Shown here piece after piece: positions 8,523-18,299 of a DNA stretch of 64,000 nt. The notes below the pieces were generated by a model. The model worked only from the letters and a program-made list of their open reading frames with translations. It was not told the DNA's origin and did no database searches. The DNA is taken from positions 1-64,000 of the forward strand of contig NZ_JNLC01000002.1 of the NCBI RefSeq assembly GCF_000702305.1, in the 5' to 3' direction. The translations under genes and the position numbers were made by a program. Origin of the DNA: Allobosea sp. 117 (lineage in GTDB: Bacteria > Pseudomonadota > Alphaproteobacteria > Rhizobiales > Xanthobacteraceae). Position 1 is the first letter of the stretch; each line of letters starts with the position of its first letter.

Positions 8523-10157
8523 CTAGATCCTCGTCACTTTCCCTTGCCGCACGTCTTCTTCGATCGCCGTGGGATCACGCTCGCTCACCGGGCCGTAGCC
8601 GCCGGCGCCCGCCATTTCGAAGCGCAGCACGTCGCCGACCTTGAAGCGGCGGGTGAATTTGGACGGCAGTGCCTGTTCGTCCGCTGCGCCCGGATTGAGG
8701 ATGGAGACCGCGCCGGCGCCGCTGCCGCCGCCGAACAGACCCCAGGGGCGCGAGATAAAACGATCGGAGCGCACCTGCACCTGCACGTCGTCGGCCAGCA
8801 GCCGATACTGCCGGACCATGCCGAGCGCACCGCGATAGCGCCCCTGCCCGCCGGTGTCCGGCAGAAAACCGTATTGGTCGATGCGGATCGGATTCTCCGC
8901 CTCGATGAGTTCCACCGGCACATTGGCGAGATTGCCGATGCAATACGGCCCGGCGTCCTGGCCGTCGCTGTCCGGCCCGCCGCCGAGGCCGGTATTGTTG
9001 TGGAATTCGAGATGCAGGAAGCGCCGGCCCGCCGCGTCGTTGCCAGAGGCGGCGATGGCGAATTCCGAGCCGCCCGCGCAGGCCGGCAGCCGTCCCGGCA
9101 GCAGCAGCGCCAGCGCGCCGAGCACGATGGAACGCAGGCGGAAGCCCACCTGCCCGCGCGAGCCGACCGCCGCCGGGAATTTCACGTCGACGAAGGTGCC
9201 GGGCCGCGTCTTCACGGTGATCGCGCGGTACAGCCCGGCATTGTTCGGCACCGCGGCATCCAGCACGGTGCGGATCGCGGCATAGGCGCAGGACACAGTG
9301 AAGGCGCGGTTGCAATGCACGGCGCCGCCCTTGTCGTCGTCAGTCCCGCTGAAGTCGGCGACGATCTCGCTTCCCGTCTTTGTCAGCTTGAGGTGGATTC
9401 GGATCGGGCCGTTGCCGACGCCGTCATCGTCGTTCCATTCCTCGAACTCGACCTCGCCGTCGGGAAGCTTCGCGATCTCGGCGCGGGTGAGGATCTCGGC
9501 ATAGTCGATCAGGTCGTCGAGATAGGCTTCGAGTATGGCCGGCTGCCAGTCGCGCGCCAGCTTCTCGACCTCGGCGGCTGCGTTGTCGAGTGCAGCGAGC
9601 TGGGCGCGCACATCGCCCATCACCCGCTCCGGCACGCGGGTGTTGAACTCGATGATGCGCATCAGCGTCTCGTTGACCTTACCCTTCTCGACGATCTTCA
9701 CCGGCGGGATGCGCAGGCCTTCCTCGAAGATCTCCATGCTGTCGGCGGCATTGCCCCCCGGCACCCGGCCGCCGAGGTCGGAATGGTGCAGGATGAGGCT
9801 GACGATGGCGACCCGCCGGCCGTCCACATAGACCGGCTTGAAGGTGAAGATGTCGTTGAGGTGGCTGCAGCCCGAATAGGGGTCGTTGCTGGCCAGCACG
9901 TCGCCTTCATGGATGTCGTCGCCGAAATGGGCGAGGCAGGCTTCGAGCGCCGGCATGACGACGCCAAGATGCACCGGCACAGCAAGGCCCTGCGCCACCA
10001 GCCGGCCATGGGCGTCGCAGACCGCAGCCGAGAAATCCATGCTGTTCTTGACGTTCGAGGTGCGCGCCGTGCGCGTCACCATCACCAGCGCATTGTCGGC
10101 CGTCGTCACCAGCGCGTTCTTGAGCAGCTCGCGGCGGACCGGATCGATCGTGATCAT
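8523..10157 (-). CDS. hyuB: Hydantoinase B / oxoprolinase family protein
   Basis: HyuB-family subunit of 544 residues, which with HyuA forms an ATP-dependent enzyme of the N-methylhydantoinase / 5-oxoprolinase / acetone-acetophenone carboxylase superfamily. Family features include the N-terminal SMDFSAAVCDAHGRL, the ASNDPYSGCSHLNDIFTF segment and the glycine-rich C-terminal FEMAGAGGYGP. The start at ATG 10157 has GAGGAGAGAG immediately upstream and lies 11 bp after the HyuA stop. It is the last gene of an eight-gene operon. Whether the pair hydrolyses a cyclic amide or carboxylates a ketone cannot be decided from sequence. Confidence 0.93.
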   Translation of the reverse strand: MITIDPVRRELLKNALVTTADNALVMVTRTARTSNVKNSMDFSAAVCDAHGRLVAQGLAVPVHLGVVMPALEACLAHFGDDIHEGDVLASNDPYSGCSHLNDIFTFKPVYVDGRRVAIVSLILHHSDLGGRVPGGNAADSMEIFEEGLRIPPVKIVEKGKVNETLMRIIEFNTRVPERVMGDVRAQLAALDNAAAEVEKLARDWQPAILEAYLDDLIDYAEILTRAEIAKLPDGEVEFEEWNDDDGVGNGPIRIHLKLTKTGSEIVADFSGTDDDKGGAVHCNRAFTVSCAYAAIRTVLDAAVPNNAGLYRAITVKTRPGTFVDVKFPAAVGSRGQVGFRLRSIVLGALALLLPGRLPACAGGSEFAIAASGNDAAGRRFLHLEFHNNTGLGGGPDSDGQDAGPYCIGNLANVPVELIEAENPIRIDQYGFLPDTGGQGRYRGALGMVRQYRLLADDVQVQVRSDRFISRPWGLFGGGSGAGAVSILNPGAADEQALPSKFTRRFKVGDVLRFEMAGAGGYGPVSERDPTAIEEDVRQGKVTRI

Positions 10158-10168
10158 GCTCTCTCTCC

Positions 10169-12262
10169 TCAAGCTGCGCGGCGCGACAGCACGATGTTGT
10201 TCCAGCCGTCGCGGCCTGCCTCCCATCCGGGAAGCACGACCACCGTGGTGTCGTATTCCTCGACGATCAGCGGCCCGGCCATCGGTAGCTCGCCGAGATC
10301 ACCACGCGGCAGCACCGGCGTGTCGAACCAGCCGGCCGCGCCGAAGAAGGCCCGCCGCACATGCCGCGCCGCCTTCTTCTCGGCGCCGCGCCGCGCGCTG
10401 TCCGGCATGCGGGGATGGTTCGGCACGCCCTGGCAGACCAGCTTGATGGACACGAACTGGATCGGCTCGCTTGGCGAGGCATAACCGAACACGCTTTGAT
10501 GCTCGGCGTGGAAGGCTGCCTCCAGTTTCGCCAGCGCCCCCTCGCCCTCCGGTACCGGCAAGGTCAAAGGCGCAGTCTGGCCGACATAGCGCAGGTCCGC
10601 GAATAGTCGCAGCCGGCGCCGGGCCTCGTCCTCGAAGCCTTCCGACCGCAGCATGTCGAGGCCGCGGGCGATCAGCGGCGCGGCAGCGGCGTCGAGCGCC
10701 GCCCGATCCACCTCGTCGAGGCGGCGATAGAAGGCGCCGACGAGCTGATGCTCGACATCGGCGAACAGCATGCCGAGCGCGCTGAACAGGCCCGCTACCG
10801 GCGGCACCACGATGCGCTTCATGCCGGCGGCTTCCGCTAGCGAGCAGGCATGGACCGGACCGTTGCCGCCGATTGCCAGCATCACATATTGCGAGGGGTC
10901 CCTGCCCTTCTCGGACGAGACGCCGCGCAGCGCGCGCAGCATGGTGGCGTCGGCAATGGCGTGAATGCCATAGGCGGTGTCGGTCACCGAGAGCCCGACC
11001 TTCTCGCCGAGCGCGGTCAGCGCGGCGCGCGCGCCCTTGATGTCGAGGCTGAGCTCGCCGCTGACCAGCGCGCCCGGATTGAGATAGCCCAGGATGAGAT
11101 TGGCATCGGTGACGGTCGGATCCGTGCCGCCGCGGCCATAGGCGACGGGACCGGGCTCGGCACCGGCGCTGCGCGGCCCCACCAGCAGGCCGCCCGCCGC
11201 GTCGCTGGCGGCAATGCTGCCGCCGCCGGCGCCGACCTCGGCGATATCGATGGTCGGCACCTGGACGGGATAGCCAGCTCCCTTGATCATCCGGGTGCCG
11301 AGCGCGGCGCCGCCGCCGACCTCGGTTTCCGGACAGAGCGAGAAGGCGTGGTCCTCGATCACCGTCGCCTTGGCGGTGGTGCCGCCCATATCGAACACCA
11401 GCATGTTGCCGACATCGATCTTCACGCCGAGCCGCTGGCCGCCTAGCACGCCAGCGGCCGGGCCGCTTTCGATGATGTCGATCGGCTGGCGCGCCACCAC
11501 GTCGCCCGGCGAGATGCCGCCGCTGGACTGCATGATCATCAGGGGTGCCTTGATGCCGAGCCGGTCGAGCCGCGCCTTGAGCGAGGAGACGTAGCGCTCG
11601 ACGACGGGGCGGATATAGGAGTTCACCACCGTGGTGCTGGTGCGCTCATACTCGCCGAGCTGCGGCAGCAGGTCGACGGAGGCGGTCACCGGCACGCCAG
11701 GCAGGTGCTCCGCCAGCAACGCCGCCGCCCGCCGCTCATGCGCCGCATTGACGTAGGAATTGATGAAGGTCACGGCGACTGCCTCGACGCCCTCGTCCCG
11801 GAACGCCGCGGCCGTCACGTCGAGGGCGTGCTCGTCGAGCGGCGTCACCACGCTGCCGTCTGAGGCGACGCGCTCCTCGACCTCGAACCGCAGTCGACGC
11901 TCCACCAGCGGCGCGGGCTTCTTGTAGTGGATGTCGTAGAGCCGGGGCGTGCGGAAGCGCCCGATCTCCAGCACGTCGCGAAATCCCTTGGTGGTGACGA
12001 CACCGACCTTGGCGCCCTTGCGCTCGATGATGGTGTTGGTGGCGACGGTGGTAGCGTGGACGAACTCGCCGATCTCGCCGGCATCGACATCCAGCTCGGC
12101 GAGCAACGCCGACACGCCGTCCTCGATGCCCTGGCTGTAATCCCTGGGCGTGGAGAGCACCTTTTTGCTGAAGATGGTGCCGTCGCTGCGCATCAGGACG
12201 ACGTCGGTGAAGGTGCCGCCAATATCGACACCCAGGCGATAGGAGTTCCGCGTCATGGTCAT
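10169..12262 (-). CDS. hyuA: Hydantoinase A / oxoprolinase family protein
   Basis: ATP-binding partner of HyuB, 697 residues. The N-terminal phosphate-binding motif VDIGGTFTDVVL (about 13-24) is typical of the acetokinase/HSP70-like fold, followed by the HyuA body (ATTVATNTIIERKGAKVGVV; QSSGGISPG; FDMGGTTAKATVI). Full length for the family. Two in-frame ATGs are available (12262 and 12256); the first is kept. It lies between the D-threonine aldolase-like gene and HyuB. A second pair is encoded at 19.1-22.8 kb with different regulation. Confidence 0.93.
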   Translation of the reverse strand: MTMTRNSYRLGVDIGGTFTDVVLMRSDGTIFSKKVLSTPRDYSQGIEDGVSALLAELDVDAGEIGEFVHATTVATNTIIERKGAKVGVVTTKGFRDVLEIGRFRTPRLYDIHYKKPAPLVERRLRFEVEERVASDGSVVTPLDEHALDVTAAAFRDEGVEAVAVTFINSYVNAAHERRAAALLAEHLPGVPVTASVDLLPQLGEYERTSTTVVNSYIRPVVERYVSSLKARLDRLGIKAPLMIMQSSGGISPGDVVARQPIDIIESGPAAGVLGGQRLGVKIDVGNMLVFDMGGTTAKATVIEDHAFSLCPETEVGGGAALGTRMIKGAGYPVQVPTIDIAEVGAGGGSIAASDAAGGLLVGPRSAGAEPGPVAYGRGGTDPTVTDANLILGYLNPGALVSGELSLDIKGARAALTALGEKVGLSVTDTAYGIHAIADATMLRALRGVSSEKGRDPSQYVMLAIGGNGPVHACSLAEAAGMKRIVVPPVAGLFSALGMLFADVEHQLVGAFYRRLDEVDRAALDAAAAPLIARGLDMLRSEGFEDEARRRLRLFADLRYVGQTAPLTLPVPEGEGALAKLEAAFHAEHQSVFGYASPSEPIQFVSIKLVCQGVPNHPRMPDSARRGAEKKAARHVRRAFFGAAGWFDTPVLPRGDLGELPMAGPLIVEEYDTTVVVLPGWEAGRDGWNNIVLSRRAA

Positions 12263-12288
12263 TCCGATGATCGTTGGAGCAGCGCGTC

Positions 12289-13392
12289 TCAGCGCAGGCG
12301 CGCGGCGGCGGGGATGGGCCAGACGTGTTCGACCCGTCCGCGGCGCGCGGCGAAAATCTCGCTGTGGAGATGCACGGTTGTGTCGGCATAGCCGACGACG
12401 AAACGAATGCGTTCGCCGACACGTGGCGCGGCGCTCGGCGCCTTGAGCTCGACCTTGGCGTGCTCGGCCGAGAAGCCGGCCCGCTCGACCTCCGGCACAT
12501 CCAGCGGGAACGGCACGCCCGCATCCGTGCTCATAGCCTTCTTGCCGGCGTCGGCGATGATGCGCGTCGGTGCCGGCCGGCTGGTCACGGTGGAGAGCAC
12601 CGTCAGGGCATAGTCGACCGGCACGTTGTAGATGGTGCGGTAGCGGACATCGCCGAAGATGCCGCCGCCAGCCTGGATCTCAGTGACGCCCGGTATCGCG
12701 GCCGTCGTCTCGAAGGTGCCGGTACCGCCGCAACTGACGATCCCGATCGGGATGCCGGCGTCACGGCAGAGCTGCGCGCTGGCGACCACTGCGCCGACCG
12801 CCTGCGCGATGGCGCTGCGCTTCTCGTCGGGATCGGGGATGCGGGTGGTGTGCCCTTCCCACGTCATCAGTCCCGCGAGATGGAGCGAGCCGTATTCTCC
12901 GACGATGCGTGCGAGGGCCAGCACCGGCTCGCCCGACAGCACGCCGGCGCGCTCCGTGCCGGTATCGACTTCGATGAGCACCCGCAGCCGGACGCCGGAG
13001 GCTTCCGCCGCCCGCGCCAGTTCCACGATATTCTCCGCCCCGTCCACCGCCACCGCGATATCCGCCCGGCCGCGCAGCCGCATCAGGCGTTCGATCTTGA
13101 TCGCACCGACGATCTGGTTGGCGATCAGGATGTCCTTGATGCCCGCATCAACCAGCATCTCGGCTTCGGAGAGCTTGGCGCAGGTGATGCCGATCGCGCC
13201 GGCGGCGATTTGCAGGCGGGCGATATCGGGGGATTTGTGACTCTTGCAGTGCGGGCGCCAACCGACACCCCCGGCGGCGCACGCACCGACGATCCGCGCA
13301 ACATTGCGCTCCATGATGTCGAGATCGACGATCAAAGAAGGCGTGTCGAGCGCGTCGAGCGACGCGCCGACCAGGTTGGTCACGCCGGTCAT
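12289..13392 (-). CDS. D-threonine aldolase / D-serine dehydratase-like PLP enzyme
   Basis: Alanine-racemase-like TIM-barrel PLP protein of 367 residues with a D-serine-dehydratase-like C-terminal domain; relatives cleave D-threonine or D-3-hydroxyaspartate, or deaminate D-serine. The PLP lysine is in WRPHCKSHKSP (near residue 50). The C-terminal metal region, where I expect a His-x-Cys or His-x-Asp pair, reads GYADTTVHL, so the His position appears to be Tyr. The start overlaps the MmgE/PrpD stop by 4 bp. Its position beside HyuAB suggests that it acts on a D-amino acid released from, or destined for, a cyclic intermediate; this is inference. Confidence 0.82.
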   Translation of the reverse strand: MTGVTNLVGASLDALDTPSLIVDLDIMERNVARIVGACAAGGVGWRPHCKSHKSPDIARLQIAAGAIGITCAKLSEAEMLVDAGIKDILIANQIVGAIKIERLMRLRGRADIAVAVDGAENIVELARAAEASGVRLRVLIEVDTGTERAGVLSGEPVLALARIVGEYGSLHLAGLMTWEGHTTRIPDPDEKRSAIAQAVGAVVASAQLCRDAGIPIGIVSCGGTGTFETTAAIPGVTEIQAGGGIFGDVRYRTIYNVPVDYALTVLSTVTSRPAPTRIIADAGKKAMSTDAGVPFPLDVPEVERAGFSAEHAKVELKAPSAAPRVGERIRFVVGYADTTVHLHSEIFAARRGRVEHVWPIPAAARLR

Positions 13393-14804
13393 GCCGCTAA
13401 CGCCCGAGGCCGGCAGGCGAGGAACAGATGCACGATATCGCGTGCATCACTGAGCCCGTCGAGCTGCATCAGCGCGCGCTGGAGCGCGCCGACCTTCTCT
13501 TCGTCCGCACCGAAGCCCCATTGCAGGCAGGAGCGGAACTTGGCGAACACCTCCTCCTCGCTCATCGGCTCGTCCGGCGCGCCCTTCATGGTCCAGCGCT
13601 CGACGGTGAGCCCGCGGCCATCCTTGAGCTGTAGCCGCACCCGTGCCGGGGCAACGGCGGTCGGCTCGATATCCGTGGCGGCGACGGTCTGCAGCCGCGC
13701 GGCGAAGGCGACATCCGTGGCGCGGATGCGATCGGGGGTGAAGGTCGCGATCTCGACCTTGCCGTCGGTCAGCGCGGCGGCAAAGGCATAGGCGGCGTTG
13801 AACTGGGCATGGACCACCGGGTTTGGATGGGCGCGATCGAATGACGCGCCGACGATCTTGCGGTTCACCTCGCCGAGTTCGATGGTGCCGCCCGCGATGT
13901 CGTCGCCGGTGATGCCCTGCGCGCGCAGTTCGAGCGCGAGATGGATCACGGTGTGCACGCAGCGGCAGCACGGATACGGCTTCATGCTGAGGTCGCGGAC
14001 CCTCCAGATCTCGCCGAGCTGGTCGGTCAGGATCTCCGGCTTCACCTCGCCGCGCTCATGGAGCTCGAACAGGCCGGCCTCGCCCTCAAGGAAGCGCCAG
14101 GGGCCAGTGATGCCGTTCACCGCGAGGTGCGCCGCGAGCACGCCGGAGCGGGCGGCGAAGCCCGGCCCGATGCGCTTGGCGAGTGCGCCATCGGCAATGA
14201 ACTGCGTCGTGCCGCTGAGCTGGACGAAGGCCAGCGCCATCGCATGCAGCATATGCTCGGCATCGAGCCCGAACACCTTGGCGGCGGCCGCCGCCGCGGA
14301 GATCGACCCCAACGCCGTAGTCGGGTGCCAGCCCTTGCCCAGGGAATTGTAGCAGGCAAGGCCAAGGCGGCAGAACAGCTCGACGCCGACCGTGACGGCG
14401 GTGATGAATTCCCGTCCTGTCGTCGGCTTGTCCCGGGCCTCGATCGCCGCCAGCACCGTGGGAAGCACGACGCAGAACACATGGACGCGCGCCGGATCGT
14501 GCTGGTCGTCGAAATCGAGGCTGTGGGCGGCAGCGCCGTTGGCGAGCGCGGCAGTGGCCGGGTTGGCCTTGCTTGAGTTGAGCAAAAGTGTCGCCTTGCC
14601 ATTGCTTTCCCACGCCGTCAGTGCGGCCAGCAATTCGGCCATGCCCGGAGCCCTGGCGGCACCGGCGATGACGCCCAGCGTGTCGAGCGTGAAGAGCTTG
14701 GTGGTGCGCACCACGTCGGCAGGCAGGTCATCATAGGAAAGACCGGCGAGGACGGCGGCGATGGCGCGCCCGATGCCGGGCGCCGCGGCGGTGTAATCGT
14801 TCAT
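13389..14804 (-). CDS. MmgE/PrpD family protein
   Basis: Protein of 471 residues related to 2-methylcitrate dehydratase (PrpD) and MmgE; many paralogues act as dehydratases or isomerases on other carboxylic acids. Family segments include ALANGAAAHSLDFDDQHDPARVHVFC, GWHPTTALGSISAAAAAAKV and MKPYPCCRCVHTVIHLALEL. It overlaps the next gene by 4 bp and starts 6 bp after the ABC ATPase stop, deep inside the operon. No prpB or prpC is present, so propionate metabolism is unlikely; an unidentified organic acid is more probable. Confidence 0.88.
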   Translation of the reverse strand: MNDYTAAAPGIGRAIAAVLAGLSYDDLPADVVRTTKLFTLDTLGVIAGAARAPGMAELLAALTAWESNGKATLLLNSSKANPATAALANGAAAHSLDFDDQHDPARVHVFCVVLPTVLAAIEARDKPTTGREFITAVTVGVELFCRLGLACYNSLGKGWHPTTALGSISAAAAAAKVFGLDAEHMLHAMALAFVQLSGTTQFIADGALAKRIGPGFAARSGVLAAHLAVNGITGPWRFLEGEAGLFELHERGEVKPEILTDQLGEIWRVRDLSMKPYPCCRCVHTVIHLALELRAQGITGDDIAGGTIELGEVNRKIVGASFDRAHPNPVVHAQFNAAYAFAAALTDGKVEIATFTPDRIRATDVAFAARLQTVAATDIEPTAVAPARVRLQLKDGRGLTVERWTMKGAPDEPMSEEEVFAKFRSCLQWGFGADEEKVGALQRALMQLDGLSDARDIVHLFLACRPRALAA

Positions 14805-14810
14805 CGGAGA

Positions 14811-15566
14811 CTACGCATTCATGTCGTGCCGCAGGAGATCGGAAATCTCGCGCCGCAATTCGAGGAACAGGGGGTCAAGCTTCATGCTCTCGCGGCGCGG
14901 CCGCTCGAACGGCACGACCAGTTCGCGCAGCACGTGGGCCGGGCGCTTCGAGAAGACGAGGATGCGGTCGGCGAGGTAGAGCGCCTCCTCGATGCCGTGG
15001 GTAACGAACAGCACCATCTTCCGCTCGGCCTCCCAGATACGCACCAGCTCGTCCTGGAGGATGTCGCGGGTCTGCACGTCGAGCGCGCCGAACGGCTCGT
15101 CCATCAAGAGCAGGCTCGGACGGATGCAGAAGGCGCGGGCGATGCCGACGCGCTGCTGCATGCCGCCGGATAGCTGGTGCGGCCAGGAATTCTCGAAGCC
15201 GGTGAGGCCGACGAGGTGCAGATAATGGCGCGCCTGTTCCAGCCGCTCGGCCTTGCCGACTCCCATCACCTCGAGCCCGAAGGCAACGTTCTCGATCGCG
15301 GTGCGCCAGGGGAACAGGTCGGCGCCCTGGAACACCATGCCGCGGCCGGCGCCGGTCTTGCCGGTGATGTCCTTGCCGTCGAGCACGATGGTGCCGCGGT
15401 CCGCCGCGACCAGGCCATTGATGATCTGCAACAGGGTTGACTTGCCACAGCCGGAGGGGCCGAGGAGAGCGACGAACTCGCCCTCCTCCACTTCCAGCGA
15501 CTGGTCGACCAGAACCGGAACATCTCCGAACGACTTGGAGACATTCGATACGGTGAGATGGGCCAT
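14811..15566 (-). CDS. NitT/TauT-type ABC transporter ATP-binding protein
   Basis: ATPase subunit (251 residues) of an importer of the nitrate/sulfonate/taurine family. Walker A GPSGCGKSTLLQ, signature LSGGMQQRVGIARAF, Walker B LLLMDEPFGALD and the H-loop VTHGIEEAL are intact. The ATG at 15566 lies one base after the binding-protein stop; a longer reading from 15599 would overlap that gene. Works with the two permeases and binding protein upstream in the same operon. Confidence 0.93.
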   Translation of the reverse strand: MAHLTVSNVSKSFGDVPVLVDQSLEVEEGEFVALLGPSGCGKSTLLQIINGLVAADRGTIVLDGKDITGKTGAGRGMVFQGADLFPWRTAIENVAFGLEVMGVGKAERLEQARHYLHLVGLTGFENSWPHQLSGGMQQRVGIARAFCIRPSLLLMDEPFGALDVQTRDILQDELVRIWEAERKMVLFVTHGIEEALYLADRILVFSKRPAHVLRELVVPFERPRRESMKLDPLFLELRREISDLLRHDMNA

Positions 15567-15567
15567 G

Positions 15568-16629
15568 TCAGGCGAGCTCTTTGATGGCCTGCTCGACATA
15601 AGTGCGGTCGATGAGCTTGTTGAGATCGACCGTTCCCTTCAGCGCCCCGGCCTCCTTGTAGGCCGGTATGACCTTGGCGAACTCGTCCGGTGTCATGGTC
15701 TGCATATTGTCGGGGAAGGCCTTGATCTCGACCGTCAGGGTCTCCCACACCGGCTTCAGGAAGCCGTCATCGGCGGCCTTCAGTTCCTTCGAGGAGGCGT
15801 ACTTGCCGACCTGCTCCTTGTACCAGCCATAGTCGGCATTGGTCTTGCGGAAGGAGGTCAGGATCGCCTTCAGGGTGGCGACGGCGGCGGCCTTGTTCTC
15901 GTCCGGCTCCAGCCATTTGCCAGTGGTCATGACGATGGCGCTGAACCAGTTGCCGTATTCCTGCCAGGGCCGCACCAGGATCTGGTAGTTGCCGCGCGTC
16001 GCCAGCTCGGCGGCCTGCTCGACATGCATCGGCACGGCATCGACGCGGCCGGCGATGAGCGCTCGGGCGCGGTCGCCGGAGCTGCCCATCTCGATGAAAT
16101 TGACCTTCTTGGGGTCGATCTTGCGCTTGATGAGCGCGCCGACCAGCATGACGTACATGAAGTCGCCGATACTGTTGACGGCAATCGTACCACCATTGGC
16201 CGCAACCTCTTCGAGGCTCTTGGTCTTGTCGGCATTGACGACGATGACCTGCGACGTGTTGCTGTAGGAAAGACCGATGATCCTGAGGTCGGCCCCGGCT
16301 TCCGCCGCGGCGAGCGTCGAGGCGACGTCGCCATCACCGAGATCGGCCGCGCCGGCGATCACTTCCTGGGCGATCTGCGGGATCTTCTTGGTCGGACGGA
16401 CTTCGGGCGCGGCGAAACCGGGTATCTTGGCAAGCTCGGCCTGCAAGGCGGCCTGCATCGGCACGTTCACCGCGGCCGCCGACGCCAGCGTGTTGATCTT
16501 CAGCACGCGCCCGGCCTGCGCAAACGCTTGAGACACCGGGCCGAGCGCGATCATGCCGAGGCCACCGGCCCCGGCAGCAACGCCTGCACGCAGGAAGCCG
16601 CGTCTGCTCATGTCCTCGAACATCATCAT
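15568..16629 (-). CDS. NitT/TauT-type ABC transporter substrate-binding protein
   Basis: Exported binding protein of 353 residues. The twin-arginine signal MSRRGFLRAGVAAGAGGLG (about 7-25) and an AQA cleavage region near residue 39 suggest Tat export to the periplasm. The mature part has the SsuA/ThiY/NMT1-like fold (QEVIAGAADLGDGDVASTLAAA; AGRVDAVPMHVEQAAEL). It is encoded between permease and ATPase genes. The ligand is unknown, but operon partners that process cyclic amides, D-amino acids and organic acids suggest a small heterocycle or amino-acid derivative. Confidence 0.9.
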   Translation of the reverse strand: MMMFEDMSRRGFLRAGVAAGAGGLGMIALGPVSQAFAQAGRVLKINTLASAAAVNVPMQAALQAELAKIPGFAAPEVRPTKKIPQIAQEVIAGAADLGDGDVASTLAAAEAGADLRIIGLSYSNTSQVIVVNADKTKSLEEVAANGGTIAVNSIGDFMYVMLVGALIKRKIDPKKVNFIEMGSSGDRARALIAGRVDAVPMHVEQAAELATRGNYQILVRPWQEYGNWFSAIVMTTGKWLEPDENKAAAVATLKAILTSFRKTNADYGWYKEQVGKYASSKELKAADDGFLKPVWETLTVEIKAFPDNMQTMTPDEFAKVIPAYKEAGALKGTVDLNKLIDRTYVEQAIKELA

Positions 16630-16663
16630 CAGTCATTCCCCTGTTGTTTTTGCGAATGAAGGT

Positions 16664-17422
16664 TCATCGATCCTGCGTCCGGCTGGCGTACCAGGGCGCT
16701 GCGCGGTCGGCGATCCGGCGCAGCAGCGTGGTCGCCGAGATGCTGACCACCATCAGGATGACGATCAGCGCGAAGAGCGGGGCGGTCGACAAATCCAGGC
16801 CGGCGTCGTTGAGCAGCCCGCCATAGCCGGCGCTGATGAACATCTCGGCGGTGACCATGGCGCGTAGCGCGTGGACGAAGCCGACACGCGCGGCGATCAT
16901 CACATAAGGGTGCAGGGCCGGCAGGATGACAAAGCGGAAGCGCTGGAAGTCGCTGGCGGCGAAGGAGCGCGCGACATTGATGAGGCGCGGCGAGACCGAG
17001 CGCGCGGCTTCGGTGATGGCGATGACGACGTACCAGACCGTCACCACGAAGACGATGGCGGTGCTGAACAGCAGGCCGCGGCCCATCAGGATGATGAACA
17101 GAGGAACGATCGCCGCCGCCGAGATGACGATGAACATCGACGCCCACGGCTTCACCACCGCATCGACCGTAGGCATGCGCCCCATGGCGATGCCGAGCGG
17201 CACGCCGATGCCGAGCGCGAGCAGGTATCCGATCATCATCTGCCACATCATGCGCCACAGCGCGGCCCAGAAGGCGCCCTCGGAGAGCGTTCCGACCAGG
17301 GCCTGCGCCGCCTGCACCGGCGTGGCGAGCAAGGCGTCGCCGAGGCTTTGCCCGGCCATCTGCCAGAGCGCGAGGACCAGGAGGATGCCGAGAAGATTCA
17401 CGAGGCGCGGATGGAGTTTCAT
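16664..17422 (-). CDS. ABC transporter permease (NitT/TauT type), second
   Basis: Inner-membrane permease of 252 residues with about six hydrophobic segments and the BPD_transp_1 fold. The EAA-like loop AARSVSPRLINVARSFAASDFQRFRFVILPALHPYVM is present. The ATG at 17422 overlaps the stop of the upstream permease by 4 bp (ATGA), which fixes the start; the frame continues further upstream but would be out of register with the other permease. Together the two permeases likely form a heterodimeric channel. Confidence 0.9.
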   Translation of the reverse strand: MKLHPRLVNLLGILLVLALWQMAGQSLGDALLATPVQAAQALVGTLSEGAFWAALWRMMWQMMIGYLLALGIGVPLGIAMGRMPTVDAVVKPWASMFIVISAAAIVPLFIILMGRGLLFSTAIVFVVTVWYVVIAITEAARSVSPRLINVARSFAASDFQRFRFVILPALHPYVMIAARVGFVHALRAMVTAEMFISAGYGGLLNDAGLDLSTAPLFALIVILMVVSISATTLLRRIADRAAPWYASRTQDR

Positions 17423-18231
17423 GCCGAAGCCCTCGGGCGCCACACGCAGATGCGCCGCTCGATGAGCAGCAAGATTTCCTGGAGCGTGAGCCCCAGCAGG
17501 CACAGCACCGCCAGCACGCCGAGCACGGCCGCGCTGTCGAGCCGCACCGCCGCCTGCTTCATGATCGAGCCGAGATTGACCGCCGCCAGGAACAGCTCTG
17601 CCGTGATCATGGCGTTGACGGCGCGCACCACACCGATGCGCAGCGCGGTGAACAGGAAGGGCAAGCTTTCCGGCACCAGCACGAGCCGCGTGCGCTGCCA
17701 CGCGCCGGCGCCGAACGAGCGCCCGACATCGAGCAGCCGGCGATCGGCGTTGCCGGCGCCGGTCGAGATCACGATGATCATGTCGAACACGCACATCATG
17801 ACGACGAGCGCGACGCGCGCTTCGAAATACAGCCCGAACCAAATCATGATGAACGGCACCCAGGCGACGCTCGGCACCGCGTAGACGAGGTTGACGATCG
17901 GATCGAGCAGATCGTGGATGAAGCGCACCCGCCCCATCAGCATGCCGACGGGGATGGCGATGGCGCAGGCGATGACATAGCCGAGCGCCATGTGCTGCAG
18001 CGAGCCGGCCAGCGCCACGGGCAGTTCGCCGCTGGCGATGAGCTCCCACAGCCGCGCGAGCACGCCCAGGGGCGGCGCCAGCACGAAGCTGGAATAGCCC
18101 TGCGCCACGATTTGCCAGATGACGAGCCCGGCCGTGACCGAAGCGGCATACAGGAAGCCGAAGGAGCGCTGGCCGGGCTGCCGGATCGCACGGCGGCCAC
18201 CACTCGGTGCGGCATCGGCATCGATCGTCAT
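17419..18231 (-). CDS. ABC transporter permease (NitT/TauT type), first
   Basis: First gene of the eight-gene operon, an inner-membrane permease of 270 residues. Hydrophobic segments start at about residue 27 (FLYAASVTAGLVIWQIVAQ). The permease loop GNADRRLLDVGRSFGAGAWQRTRLVLVPESLPFLFTALR is followed by RIGVVRAVNAMITAELFLA. The N-terminal 20 residues are charged and probably cytoplasmic. The promoter region towards the GntR gene contains the palindrome at 18300-18317. Confidence 0.9.
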   Translation of the reverse strand: MTIDADAAPSGGRRAIRQPGQRSFGFLYAASVTAGLVIWQIVAQGYSSFVLAPPLGVLARLWELIASGELPVALAGSLQHMALGYVIACAIAIPVGMLMGRVRFIHDLLDPIVNLVYAVPSVAWVPFIMIWFGLYFEARVALVVMMCVFDMIIVISTGAGNADRRLLDVGRSFGAGAWQRTRLVLVPESLPFLFTALRIGVVRAVNAMITAELFLAAVNLGSIMKQAAVRLDSAAVLGVLAVLCLLGLTLQEILLLIERRICVWRPRASA

Positions 18232-18299
18232 TCTCGCTCGACCCTGGAGGTTCGGGGCTTACGCCCTCAGATCGGTTATTGTAAACTTAGTCGCATAGT

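Noticed and set aside
8544..10484. Long open frame of 646 codons on the plus strand opposite hyuB
   Set aside because: Shadow of the well-supported HyuB frame, with no ribosome site or domain.
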